Shown in pieces: positions 21,570-32,667 of a DNA stretch of 64,000 bases. Made by a program: the position numbers and the translations under genes. The DNA comes from Thereva unica (Eukaryota > Arthropoda > Insecta > Diptera > Therevidae). The stretch spans positions 93,421,813 through 93,485,812 of the forward strand of contig OX465283.1 of the NCBI GenBank assembly GCA_949987705.1, in the 5' to 3' direction. The first letter of the stretch is position 1; each line of letters opens with the position of its first letter. The notes beneath the pieces were generated by a model. That model saw nothing but the letters and a program-made list of their open reading frames with translations. It did not search any database and had not been told where the DNA came from.

Positions 21570-21887
21570 TTTTCTGTTTGTTTACTTTTCAATTTGAACT
21601 TATTTTCTGACTTTGTTTTGATTTTTTTTTGCTAATCTTAATTGAAATTTTCTGACTTTGTTTACTTTTGAAAATGTTTGTTTTGATTTGAAAAAAAATT
21701 AACCTTTCAATATTTCTAAATGACTTGCGTGCTCCAAATTCGTCGACGTCGTTGACTGGCGTTGCACACGTTGAGACGATGAGTTGCGGCGTTCGACGTG
21801 GCGGCGACGTACAGCATGTGACTTTCCCTTTTCAGCTTATTTTCAGCATTCAATTTCGGCTTCAAGTCCCAAATTTGTCCTTGTCAC

Positions 21888-21904
21888 GTCCTGGGCCCAT
21901 AACC
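21888..21904 (-). promoter_or_regulatory. Copia primer binding site (iMet tRNA-fragment type)
   Basis: On the minus strand GGTTATGGGCCCAGG follows the 5' LTR. In Drosophila copia this sequence pairs with an internal part of initiator-methionine tRNA rather than with its 3' CCA end. The match is from memory but distinctive. Confidence 0.8.
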
Positions 21905-22632
21905 TGTTGAGGTCCTTTGGGGATGACTTTGGGTTGAGGTCCGAATAAATCAACTTGTTTGTGGCTCAGACAAAACTCTTTATTTGAAACTCTTTATTTG
22001 ACAAAATAAGTTTGAGCAAAAACAAGGATGACGAAAAAGGCGCCTGTCAAACATCAAATTTAATTAGTATATCAAAAATAAACAATGTTTGTTTGCAGGC
22101 TATTTTGTACATTTAATTTTGTAAAGAAACAATGGTGAAAATATTTGACTTAACCTAAAAATTTTGTGCTGATAATAAGGAGGATTGTTAGCTAAGAAAG
22201 TAATATTTTGGCATACCTTTTTCGATGAAATAATTCACTTGACGTCTGGCTTAAGAGCCAGAATGATTTTAACTTGAAAATACAAATTGAATTTGTCGAT
22301 GCTGGCCGATTAAATTCGGAGCACAATTTAGCACGACTTTTCACTTTCTTTTTCTTTTCCTTTCTGATGACACGTCACTTTAGGCTCATTCAGAACCTCA
22401 TGCAGCGCTGCAATCACAAGTGTTTCTATTGGCTGAGACTGCTAAAATGACAAGCAAAGCAGCACCAGAGCAGCGTGCTACATGTTCATCTCATGTCCTA
22501 ATTTGCTGCACGCTGCCAATTTTGAGGTTCTGATACAGCCTTATCATTTTCTCTTACTTGGCACCATAAATTAGTGCTGCCAACCAAAATTTTACTTTTA
22601 TAGCAGACGACAAAAAATGATTAATCTTAACA
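21905..22632 (-). repeat. Copia 5' LTR with an embedded MITE
   Basis: Same sequence as 12389-12948 plus a MITE at 22383-22540 and a 6-base TTCTTT-type expansion near 22350. Confidence 0.92.
22383..22540. mobile_element. 158-bp PIF/Harbinger-type MITE in the Copia LTR
   Basis: Ends GGCTCATTCAGAACCTCA and TGAGGTTCTGATACAGCC, flanked by TTA at 22380-22382 and 22541-22543. The other Copia LTR lacks it and reads CACTTTCATTTT at this point, which is an empty site apart from a two-base difference. Confidence 0.85.
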
Positions 22633-22729
22633 ATTACAGATATTTTAATCCCATACTTTCATACATAATAATTATATCTACCTTTTTCTCGATTAATTCT
22701 CTCTCCATTTAAAAAAATACCTTTTTTAT

Positions 22730-22920
22730 TGCAACGAGTTTCAAAAGTCATATGACTTCTCAGAGCAATTAGAATCAATCCTAATCGTAAAAAAGTCATA
22801 TGACTTATCATATGTCAGATCATAAGAGAGATATGAATGCGTTTACACCATATGATTTGCCATTTTTGATAAGTCATATGTAAAAGCATATGACTTATCA
22901 GATAGTGTAAAGGGGCTTTT
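22730..22920. repeat. Cluster of CATATGACTT palindromic motifs
   Basis: AGTCATATGACTT and variants occur about seven times in both orientations, next to GCGTTTACACC and AGTGTAAAGGGGCTTTTACAC. It may be a degenerate MITE, but I could not define both ends. Confidence 0.45.
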
Positions 22921-23606
22921 ACACAGTTGTCAAATTGGGTTAGTTAACTGCTTGTGTTCCCGCGTTCTGTGGAATACTTTTTTAAGGCGAGTTTTTTTTT
23001 ATAAAGTTATCTGAAATCTTATTATCAAAACTAACTTAAAAAAAGGAAGAAAGTAAAAAGAATAGTTTGAAGTGTAATTAAAGTTCTAGCGAGTGAGTTT
23101 TCTGTGAATAAAAGAACAATGAAGTGTGCAGTTTGTTAATGCAGGAATAAATGGAAATATGCCCGAAAAAATCGTTCTTCAGGTGAATGTGCTAAATAAC
23201 ATAGTGCTTAAACACACATATTAGATATTTACATTAATAAATATGTGAATCACTGTGATAAATTGTCCAAATAATGTAAATGTTATTTCCTTGAATTTCT
23301 TTGTTTACTTTAAATAACCCAACGCAAAATTCAAGGGGATCAGCTGATTAGATTTCGGAGTGACGCCGTGTAAAAAGTTCATTTGTGGGGGCAAGATTTT
23401 ATTTGAGATTACTCATAATTTTAACTCGCTCTTTTCTCTCTTATTTTACTCGGCTTTTACGCTTGTAGTGTACAAACAACTACCAAAGCGTGGGCACTCA
23501 CACAAATCGAATTTCACTACGCTATAATTGGGCGAGGGCCCTTCCTGTAGTTCTATATTCTAAGTTTCGAATACACCTACTTAATGTCAGAAAATGAAAC
23601 CTTTTG
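22921..23606. other. Unassigned AT-rich stretch
   Basis: No coding motif, no tRNA-like fold and no inverted ends recognised. Confidence 0.3.
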
Positions 23607-23955
23607 GGGCTGTTTCACACGGGCCGACGGCCAACCAACATAAATCGGCTGTTATCGTCCATTCCCTTTTGAAACTCGACGAAAAGTCGCATGAGCTTTC
23701 ACACGGGCCAATTTTTCCAACCAACTCTACGTCAAAACGCTTTAGCTTATTGTTGTTGTTTTGTCTTTACTCTTTCTTTTCTTTTTCCCAAAGGAATAAA
23801 AAACAACAACAACCACACAGCTGTCAAAAAGTCGTATCGAAAATCGTGTGAGAAAGTTGAATGGAAAAATCTTCCCTCCGCATCGTCCTCTCTCACCCTC
23901 TTCTCTACAAATGACGTTTTCATACCGTTGGCCGTCGGCTCGTGTGAAACAGCCC
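23607..23955. mobile_element. PIF/Harbinger-type MITE with GGGCTGTTTCACACG ends
   Basis: Left end GGGCTGTTTCACACGGGCC and right end GGCTCGTGTGAAACAGCCC, continuing inward as GACGGCCAAC and its complement. Flanked by TTG at 23604-23606 and 23956-23958. It is 349 bases. The short frames inside show no transposase. Confidence 0.85.
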
Positions 23956-23958
23956 TTG

Positions 23959-25696
23959 GAGACAAGCCATTTGAATTGTTGATGGCCGTGTGTTACACTT
24001 AGAAAAAGAAGAAGAAAAAGTTATTAAATGCCAGGCCTTTCGGTATATTTTTAGTTAATATGCAAATACACAATATATGCAAGTAGTTTTTATATTATAA
24101 CAGGAAAAGGCAAATATCAGGTCTCGTAAAATTGGGGACATTCCGGTCAACTAATTGGAACGAAAGCAAAACTGGTAAATTTTAAGTTAACAATTGAAGA
24201 CTCATGAAAACGGCTATTGTTGACGTTTAGGACATTGGCACACGTGAGGGGTCGAGTGAAGTTTATTCATAAAGTTAGATCAGTCTTAGGATTTGAATTG
24301 ATTCGGGGAGCGCTGATTTTAAAATATCCAAATGGAGCAAGAAGATAAGGGATTTCAACAAAGTGAAGCAAATAGCGATAAACAAGGTAGGTAACTAGTT
24401 TAAAGTTTTAGCCGGGTTCTCTTTGCACTCCAAGTTTTTTATATTAATTGACTGTATTTTTTGAAGAAAATTAGTTTGTTACACATGAACTGAAATAGGT
24501 TTCAGGTGTAGTTGAATTATCACAAAAATATATTCTGTGGTTGGTTACATTTCCATTTTTGTCAGAGGTTTTTAAGATCGCCTGAACCCATTATAAACGG
24601 CATCACTCGGTTGCAATATCTGCTCACTGACATGGTATAGAATGGACTGCTCTGCAAAAGATATTTATGGGACCGATTCGTTCCATAGGTGGCAAACATT
24701 TTTTAACTGACATGTATACAGTAGCGCGGTCGGCCCTATAATAGATTTACAGCCCGTGAACACGTTATACTATAAAATTTCATTTAATGATAAAAATTAT
24801 CTGCGTAAGGACACTACAGCAGGTAACAACGTTTAGCTGAACTTTGAGCCGCAGTGGCTTTGGCAGATAATAGGGGTGGTAGCACGTAATTTGTGCAATC
24901 GAACTCTTCATATAAAATAAACCTCCCCCTTCATTTCATTATAAAATTACCTGATACCTTTCAAGTTTTATAAATTGTATTGTACTTACGTTTGTAGTCC
25001 AATTCAAAACGCGCCTCTCGGTATCGTAACGTAACACCGTTTTAAAACTCGTTCCATATACATATGTTTTTGGGGTCTTTGATTACGAAAATCAGGGTGC
25101 CGCAGTCCTAAAATAGGGACTTCACTCTTAAAAATGCAAAACATACATTTTTAAACCGATTTTGCGATAATAATAAATAATAATCCAATAAAATACACTT
25201 TTTCAGGATTTATTTGCGAAAGTGGTCGATTTTACCAAGTCAAGCCTCATTTTATGATAAGGGATTACCGTAAATTGACTGAAAATAAAAACATTTGTAA
25301 AAAATGTATTTTCCAAATTTATGCTTCAAATTCGATTGAATGTGTATTGTCAGGAGAAAAATATTATTTCAAGTAAGACTAACCCTACGATTTTAAAAAT
25401 AATAAAAAACTGCAAAAAATCAACTTAATCGAGAGGTAGTTTTATTCTTTAAGGGATCAAAATAATTTATTTTTGACTCTTTTGACCTATTCAAGCAAAA
25501 CACACAAAAAATGTTTTTACAAATTTTTTGCAAATCAGTGCAAACTTTGTTTCGCTTAGATGTTCGTATACACCGATGCGTTCCTTAACGAAAACTTTTT
25601 AATAATGAAATTAATTGAAAAATTTTGTGGAATTTTGTTTTAAGTACATACATTGATAGAAGCAGGTGGAAAAAGGAGTAAAAATGCGAGAAAAAA
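23959..25696. other. Unassigned stretch with a diverged single MITE end
   Basis: Mostly AT-rich without recognisable coding sequence. CACTGACATGGTATAG near 24629 followed by GGACTGCT resembles the end of the MITE at 25697 but has no partner. An ATG at 24332 opens 18 codons up to a GTAGGT donor-like site at 24387, too little to call a gene. Confidence 0.35.
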
Positions 25697-26147
25697 CCAC
25701 TGACATATAGTAATGGACTGCTGATTGACGATGCTGAATGGCACCTATTTTCTCCAGAAATAGAAAACCTTTTTTAAGCAAACAAAAAAAATTTCTTCGA
25801 AGTTAGGAGAAAATAAGTGATAAGATGTTTGTTATAATTAACGGAAATAAATTTCCATCACTCATTTTTATTTATTAGCAGTTTTTTCATTAAATAAATG
25901 TATTTATTCCAAAACCGTGACGGTTATTTCCCCTGTTTAACGAAGTTTTCAAAATAGCTCAAGAGTGAGACACAAGAACGAAAACTATACCTGTCTATTT
26001 TTTTCTAATTATGTTTATATCGCTGACATGCGCTGACGATTACAGTTCATTGGGATTTAACGTGGGAGCGAGGCAGGAATAGTTTTTGATGCCATTTTTT
26101 TGTATGGGGTTTTGCTCATTTAGCAGTCCATTACTATATGTCAGTGG
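25697..26147. mobile_element. 451-bp MITE with CCACTGACATATAG ends
   Basis: A perfect 26-base inverted repeat starts CCACTGACATATAGTAATGG and is mirrored at 26122-26147. Both sides are flanked by A-runs, so the target duplication cannot be read. Interior non-coding. I cannot assign the superfamily. Confidence 0.75.
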
Positions 26148-26229
26148 AAAAAACTCATATGGAAATTTATTAATATTGAATTATTTAAAAAAAACACGGA
26201 AAATTCTAAAAAAATAACCTTACAAACAG

Positions 26230-27187
26230 CTATTAAAGCGGGGAGTGAACGCCTCACACATGCCTCAGAAGGTGGTGGCTCCCGAAAAGAGTCTCTGTAG
26301 ATGAACACCTAGCAACTCTGTTAGCAAGTCCTAATCCCACCTCCCCGCGATGCTCCCTGCGGTACTACTTCGGAAGGAACTAACGGGAGTCGGTCGGATG
26401 GGGAGTTCTCTGCGCCATAAAATTATATTTTAAGTCTGCTGGGATGAAGGTTAATAACACGCTCCCATAAAAACATCATAGCTATGAATCGGCAAATAAT
26501 GCTTCGGGACCGGATGGACAACACGCCGACGACATTTGCTTTTCGAACCAGGTCGGTTCATGGAATGTGAGATCACTGCTAGCTGGTGGAAGGCTGGATC
26601 AAGTCCTTAACGAGATGAACCGCTATAAAATCAAGGTCATGGGACTTAGCGAGACCAGATGGCCCGATGCGGTGAAATATATCTGCCAACGGTGAGCCGT
26701 TATATCCTGTCAGAAACGAAATTTAACCCGCCGTATGCTACATGGTTTTTTGTGTACGTAGTCTGCTACATGGGGTATTTCATTTCCTTGTATACTTTAG
26801 GGTACTAAAAGTGCTTTAAAAAATCTAACAAAATTTGGGTTTGCTCTTTTAAGTGTTAACTTTAATTTTTATTTGTTTTAATAGCCTAAGAATAACTTTC
26901 AATATTTTTAATTTTTAATAATTCGTGCAAGAATAAGAGAAAATATACAGATTTAAAAAAAAAACTGGGGTATTGAAATACCCCAGTAGCAGACGGCGGG
27001 TTAAGGTCGTAGGAATGGCGTTGGCGTAATACTCACTAAAGAAGCCAGGTCCAGCCTCACCACCAGTCCCCAGTTTCTGAGAGGATTTTGACCATGTGTC
27101 TGCGTACCAGACTAAGAAGTACTACGCTAGTCCAATGCAACCCTCCAACTGAAAACGCAGACGATATCAAGGACGAGTTCTATATTA
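26230..27187 (+). pseudogene. RTE-like LINE 5' region with endonuclease, split by a MITE
   Basis: From about 26555 the translation reads SWNVRSLLAGGRLDQVL and KVMGLSETRWPDA, the start of an apurinic-type endonuclease of an RTE/craniofacial-protein-like LINE. After the MITE at 26727-27000 it resumes in a shifted frame with GVGVILTKEARSSL and a TENADDIKDEFY-like stretch, the next conserved part of that domain. The upstream GC-richer sequence (26230-26520) looks like its 5' UTR. Frame changes and loss of the RT make it a relic. It stops in an A-run at about 27190. Confidence 0.7.
26727..27000. mobile_element. piggyBac-like MITE (TTAA-flanked)
   Basis: Ends CCCGCCGTATGCTAC and its complement GTAGCAGACGGCGGG (one mismatch) are directly flanked by TTAA at 26723-26726 and 27001-27004. 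TTAA duplication with CCC...GGG ends is the piggyBac signature. A hairpin CTGGGGTATT/AATACCCCAG lies just inside the right end. 274 bases, non-coding. Confidence 0.75.
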
Positions 27188-27734
27188 GAAAAAAAAAAAA
27201 AAATAAAAATAAAACATGTAAGTAAACATAAGTGATTATGGTGTTTAATTACTATTATAATGAGTTTATATCTTATATATTAATAGGCAAACAAAAAGTT
27301 TGTACACACTAAGGCTTTTTTGTTCGTGGACCGATTTCGTTTAAATTTTCAGAAAATGTTCTTTTTATGGCATAGTTTTGTAATAAGGAATTTCAACGAA
27401 ATCGATTCACGAATAAAAAAGTTATAGCAATTTTAATTTTTCGAATTTTAAAAAGCCGTTGGAAAATTTGAATTTTTTGTGAGCATCAACGTAGAGCTGA
27501 GTAGCCTACGATTGACACAAATGCCGTTTCAGTGAAGCGAATGAGAAACAGAGAAAAACAAGCGTTTGTGTTGATTTTTGGCGGCATAACTGACATAAAA
27601 AACTCGGTCACTTTGTGCGTGCATTTTTTTATACTCTTTTGTGTATAGTATTATTGAGTTGTATTGTGTAAGGGGCTGCCGTTCGTTTTTTGGCGAATGC
27701 CTTTATTAATTGATTCATTGCACCTTTATAAATT

Positions 27735-28739
27735 TTGACTGATTTTTTTAAATGTGCCTTCAATGTTATTCCGGTTAATTTTGATTCGTTTTCGTGTGGT
27801 TCTTTTAATACGAGTTGTCATTTTTGTCGTGCCAAACATTTTCTGACTGAAGTAACTTTACGTAATACTGAGGCATTTTCTTTGTGTTGTCATAAAGGCA
27901 AAGTTAATCTACCTCCACTTTCTCAAAATTACCTTTTCAATAATTTTTTTGAAGGATTAACTTCGAATGAAAGTGGTATTAAAAATCGTTCTAAATTTTT
28001 TTTTGCAAATATTCGTTCGTATAATGCTGCCTTTGCAATGACTAGCCCTGAGTGTAATTTGCCAAATGACACTGCAAATGGCATTTACCATTTTAAAATC
28101 CATAACATTTTCTATCACCGAACTGGTGCCTTAATTCCTGGCTATGGCCGACCTCCATGTTATGCACAGTTGTATTTCTATGATGTAGATACTGCTGCTA
28201 ATCATAGAATGAATAGAAATGCGAATATTGAATGTAATATTGATATTATGCGTGAAATAGGTTTGGAGTTAGATCGGATTAATCCTTTTGTTCACTCATT
28301 CAGGTCCATGCATGAATATTGTCAAAGACCTGAGAATATTGCAGCTGAAGTTTCTATGATCATAAAAGTTAATAACCAAGTTGATATTCGTCGTTTCAAT
28401 GATGCTGTACAAACTAATGATGCTGCTATTTTCAAAAACGATGATGGTGAGCCTCCTTTCGAACGAAATATGATTGTTTTTTCAAAAACAACAAATGAAA
28501 ATCGTTCTTTTTCTGTTCTTGATCCTTCTTTGGAGCCTTTGGCTTATCCATTATTATTTCCACATGGTGATAGGGGTTGGCATGTCAATATAGCATACAG
28601 TTTACATTCTACTTCACGTGCTAACTTACCACGTACAAAAGTAACAATGTTACAATATGCTTCTTATCGTCTTGCTATACGTGATGAGTTTAGTCTTAAA
28701 ACGTCATGGATGCGATTAAAAAATCCTGGGAAATTTTAG
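27735..28739 (+). pseudogene. Helitron Rep N-terminal region, truncated
   Basis: The 334-codon frame begins with a Cys/His segment (CHFCRAKHF...CCHKG), then FFANIRSYNAAFAMTSP, IHNIFYHRTGALIP, LYFYDVD, RINPFVHSF and PLAYPLLFPHGDRGW, the conserved N-terminal part of Helitron RepHel proteins. It ends at KNPGKF, well before the HUH catalytic motif. It is a different lineage from the Helitron at 56-61 kb, judging by sequence. The 27190-27734 sequence upstream is AT-rich and unassigned, and no Helitron terminus was found near it. Confidence 0.8.
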
Positions 28740-29358
28740 ATGCTCTGGAGCGACAATGGAAATGTTTCATAGTAATTAAAAATTCGCAATTGCGAATATT
28801 TTTTTTTTTTTGAAATAAAAATGTTTAAATCGAATCGTGAATTTTATATATTTATTGTTTTTGTGACCGAATTTCGGTAACGGGCATCCCAAATAGTTTA
28901 ATATTGTTATTTATTGGGGCCTATTCTGACGATAAAATTTTATCATTAAATAAAATAATATAAACTAATAATATAATTTTATCATAAAATTAAATGAGAT
29001 CCAAGTATTTTATGAAAATTACGGTAAAAAATCGTTTTTTTAGAAATTTTTCCCACTACTTTGAACTCATTTAATTTTTCGAACGTATTTTTATATTGAA
29101 GGGGAAAAGGTGACAACAAATACGAAGAATATGGAAGAAAATGAAGACTACTATTTTAAAAAGCTAAAAGGCACCATTTCTTCGATTATTGGCACAAAAC
29201 ACTAACTTATATTAAAATAATGTTAATTAATGAAAATCTTGCCGCAATAATTATATTTCGGTAAAGCCAACAATTGTCAAATTAAAAGTGAAGTTGGCTT
29301 TTGTTGGAATATTTTCGGAAAAATATATAGCTCGTATTGGTTGCGATCGTAATAAATT
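28740..29358. other. AT-rich stretch, nothing recognised
   Basis: T-run at about 28800, and a short ATAAAATTTTAT palindrome near 28935. No coding motif. Confidence 0.3.
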
Positions 29359-29650
29359 ATGTTATATGCACATCGAATCGTAAATATTTTTGATCGAATC
29401 GATAGTTGTCCAATTGACGACATCCACAATAGGTCCAGAGAATTAATAAAAACTCTATACAACAATTCCAAATGCAGGGTTCTTCACAATGGAAAATTGT
29501 CCGACAGCTTTGAAGTGAGTTCAGGAGAACCGCAAGGATGCCTAATTTCGCCATTAATATTTCTTATAATAATAAACGACATCCTTGTTAGCGCTCTAGA
29601 TAGAACAGGTGGCATACAATGGGGATTGCTGGACCGCCTTAAGAAGCCCA
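29359..29650 (+). pseudogene. LINE reverse transcriptase fragment (RTE-like)
   Basis: Contains ELIKTLYNNSKCRVLHNGK, SDSFEVSSGEPQGCLISPL, FLIIINDILVSAL and GGIQWGLLDRL: the part of an RTE-like RT around the QGC motif. It breaks off before the catalytic LDFADD. The following residues come from another repeat. Very short relic. Confidence 0.7.
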
Positions 29651-30016
29651 AGCTCAATATTTTGTGTGATAAGTTTAGGACAAATAGTTTAATTTCCAAA
29701 ACATTTTGGAGTGAATTGTAACACATTTTGGAATCTTATACCCGCAACACCAGATTAGCCCACTCGTCCCATTCCCTGCACCTGCAACTCTCTCTTTCAC
29801 GCACTCAACAAGATATGAATTCGTTTGTAAATAGAGCAACTCGACTGTGAAATAATCTCTCGCAGTCGGTATTTCCGAGCTCCTACAACATCCAAGAGTT
29901 CAAACGCAGGGTTCATCACCACCTTCTTCAATACCCCTCCGTACCTTTATAATCCTTAAACTATTCCCCCCACCCTCCGCCGTACTAAGCTTACTGCTAG
30001 ACATTGCACCATGACG

Positions 30017-31614
30017 CACAGTGGGGCGAAAGGCCTGTTTCGGTGAACAAAAGTCGAAAGTCGAGGGTCGGAATTTTGCTGTTTGTGGAATGCAGTCGTG
30101 TAGAGGAAGCTTTGGTGCATTAGAATCCCGAAGGACAGGTCACAAATATCGACTTCCTGTTTTTCTACGGCAGTCGAAAGTTATGGTTGTCGAGCAAGCA
30201 CGCGCGACGCTCCGCTGCCAGTTCGAAAACGAAAAGTTAAAGTGCGTACCAATCGAAGACAAATTGAGGGGCTAAAAAATTTAAGCATGGTAATTGACAA
30301 TGAAGGTATGTAGAATAAAAATGTATAGATTGTAAGACGAAAAATATTTTCCTTCTTTTCGAAAATAAATGTTGAAAATGGCACCTAAATTTGCACTTTT
30401 GCGGTCGAAAAATAGTGATAACATTGTAACAACCTCGAGCAACCCCGATGACTTTCACACGAAACTGTGCGTAATAGTATCTAGTTTAAGCCTTCATTAA
30501 TGCCGTTTGCCTAAATTCGCCTAACGCATTTGTAGCCACGAAAAAGTAACACAGCGCACAGTGGAAAATGGCAGGCTCGTTCCAATGAAGAGAAAAAAAA
30601 AAGTATAAATTCGTAAAGCAGATATTCAAGCTGAATTCAAGAGGACTTTAGGGTTGAATATCGATGTTCCAAAACAGGGGTTTGGCAATACAAACGACGG
30701 CAATACAGCCAGACGTTTCTTCGATGACGTTTCTTTGACGTCAAAAATACTGAAAATTGACGAAGAATTAATAGCCAATTGCAAAGTAATTTTGCAAACA
30801 ATTTCATGTGGCTTTGCAGTAAATATCGAAAACTTTAAAATATATTGCTGGAATGTCGCGAAGAAATACGTAGGCTTGTATTCCTGGTACCCCATGTCAA
30901 CCTCAGTGCATATTGTACTAATGCACGGAGCAGAAATTACAGAAAGGGCCGGAAAGGGCGGAAAGGAAATTATAGGCCAATTATCCGAGGATGCTCAAGA
31001 AGCACGAAATAAAGACATTCGTCGCTATCGCGAAAATTTTGCACGAAAATGTACGCGCGAAAAAACGATGTCAGACATGTTCCATCGGCTTCTGGCATCT
31101 TCGGATCCACTAATTACTAGCTTAGAGAAACTCAAAACGAAAGACAGTAAACCCCTACCCTCCGAAGTTACAAACGTTTTACTTCCCTTAGCCGGTTTGG
31201 ATATTAATGAAAGTGCGATTGAAACAGACACAGATACATGTAACGACGACGATTACGATTTTGACATTTGATTATATTATTAAGCTATGTAAATATAGTA
31301 CTTATTAGATATAATTTGTTGGTGTAGAAATAAAATTGACATCGCAAGAAACTGAACGTTCAATGTGAATTTTAATAATCTCATATAAAATTCGTAATCA
31401 GCGACCCCGAAAACCTTCCAAAACACATTTTCAGCGCAAGAGCATAATTTTTTCCAAAAGACGTCCGCCATTTTGGATCCGCCATTTTGAATTTTTTAAA
31501 TCTGACATCAAATTCGTAATCAGCAACCCCGAAAACCTTAAGGTACCAAGTTTCAGATCGGTAAACTCATTTTTGGACTTTTGTTCACCAAAACAGGCCA
31601 TTCGCCCCACTGTG
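30017..31614 (+). mobile_element. Transib transposon, internally deleted
   Basis: Inverted ends begin CACAGTGGGGCGAA on both strands and extend about 38 bases with two mismatches. The 5-base duplication TGACG lies at 30012-30016 and 31615-31619. A CACAGTG terminus with a 5-bp duplication is the Transib signature; the same heptamer is the V(D)J recombination signal. The interior carries the C-terminal part of a transposase-like protein. Duplication, ends and protein agree. Confidence 0.85.
30654..31271 (+). pseudogene. Transib transposase, C-terminal part (205 aa)
   Basis: Contains GFGNTNDGNTARRFFDD, the segment VGLYSWYPMSTSVHIVLMHG and IGQLSEDAQEARNKDIRRYR. From memory these match the C-terminal part of insect Transib transposases, related to the RAG1 catalytic core. 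The N-terminal half with the other catalytic aspartates is absent: upstream sequence between 30060 and 30650 shows no such motifs. The open frame ends in an acidic tail (DTDTCNDDDYDFDI). The element is thus non-autonomous, although this frame is undamaged. Confidence 0.7.
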
Positions 31615-31984
31615 TGACGTGACAAATGACATGACGGACTAGTAGTACAAAGGGTGACTCCTAAGCTTAGCACTACCACATATAAAAAAATATTGATCCT
31701 TATCCCTTGTATTAAGATTGATTTGGAAATATAGACTAGCCATAGAAGTTAACACTTCTAAAGTGTGGTCCTACTCTCACTAATTTTGCTATTTTAAACA
31801 TTGTGCAAATATGCGTAAAAGTTATATTATCTTCAGCCAAAGTGACGGATCTAAATTTTTATGGGAATCGACTGGATTCAATTTGAATTTTTTCGGAACA
31901 TACATAGTATACAATATGCAGTACATTGTATATAGTACGTAATACATAATATATAATGCATAGTAAATAACATACTACCCCAAA

Positions 31985-32520
31985 TAGGTGGAAGTGGAGC
32001 TCAACCAAAAGTTTCCATACTCTAGCCTATGTACATAGCCACAAGTGCCCAAAAATGGGTGAGCAACAAAGGTGCGCGTGACGCGAATTCTTTGTTTTTA
32101 CCTCTGGCGAAAAAGTTCCAATCGTGCCTAAAAAGTAACTCACACAAGCGCAAAAAAACTGAGCTTGGATCGAAAGTTTTATATCCAGCAGGACAATGAT
32201 CCTAAAAATACGTTTTATAATGTTCGAATGTGGATCGCCTGCAATGTGGCCCATATTTTACCAACTTCACCACAGACACCCGACATGAATCCAGTCGAAC
32301 ATATTTGGGAAGAACTGAAAAGTCGCATACGAAAACATGCCATCTGCAATAAGATGCAGTTTCGCCATTCAAATTTTGAATACTATTTAAATGCATAGTT
32401 ATGAATATTAATTTTGTGAAAGAGTGATATGAATACCTTCTTTTGATTTTATTTTTTCACTTGTTTTACTTAGAAAAGGATCTTGTGTGAAAACTTTTGT
32501 TCATCACTGTATAAAGAAAC
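31985..32520 (+). pseudogene. Tc1-type transposon remnant with transposase C-terminus
   Basis: The frame at 32165-32398 has FYIQQDNDPKNT and PDMNPVEHIWEELKSRI. The D of QQD and the E of VEH are separated by exactly 34 residues, the DD34E spacing of Tc1 elements. CTTGTGTGAAAACTTTTGTTC ending near 32510 looks like the right terminal repeat. A weak partner, CCAAAAGTTTCCATAC, lies near 32008. The N-terminal part is gone. Confidence 0.7.
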
Positions 32521-32667
32521 ACAAATTGGATCGCACATTTTTTATTTATAGGCCAGTCGAAAAAAACATTTTTTCGCATGTTTCTATTGAAGTAGCAATT
32601 TGCGGACAAAAAACAACTATTAGCACATATCTTCAAGTACATTTTAAGCCCAAAAATGTTGCTGTAA

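Larger units (their letters stand above)
12389..22632 (-). mobile_element. Full-length Copia retrotransposon, split by Gypsy
   Basis: Two related LTRs (12389-12948 and 21905-22632) bracket a minus-strand gag-pol. A 5-base duplication ATTAC lies at 12384-12388 and 22633-22637. The primer site and polypurine tract are in the expected places for minus orientation. A 4.6-kb Gypsy element occupies 15095-19707 inside the integrase. Apart from that and a small frame slip near the C-terminus, the Copia coding sequence is open. The LTRs differ by a 162-base class MITE and small indels, so it is older than the Gypsy inside it. Confidence 0.95.
29741..31675 (+). pseudogene. Jockey-type LINE 3' end, split by a Transib element
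   Basis: CGCAACACCAGATTAGCCCA onward translates to the C-terminal part of a Jockey-type protein (TRLAHSSHS, NRATRL, SVFPSSYNIQEFKRRVHHHL) with minor damage. The 3' UTR continues to 30016 and, after the Transib, from 31620 with GACATGACGGACTAG. It matches the fragment at 10271-11440. Confidence 0.7.
29651..31800 (+). repeat. Repeat unit shared with 43572-43785, here filled by a Jockey 3' end and Transib
   Basis: TGTGTGATAAGTTTAGGACAA near 29660 and ATTAAGATTGATTTGGAAAT near 31712 both recur, only ~100 bases apart, at 43580-43740. The copy at 43.6 kb is therefore close to an empty-site version. Here the two halves are separated by the Jockey fragment, itself holding the Transib element. Class of the repeat unknown; solo-LTR is possible. 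Confidence 0.6.

Noticed and set aside
24332..24386. ATG followed by 18 codons and a GTAGGT donor, possible first exon of a host gene
   Set aside because: Too short, no downstream exon recognised in several kilobases.
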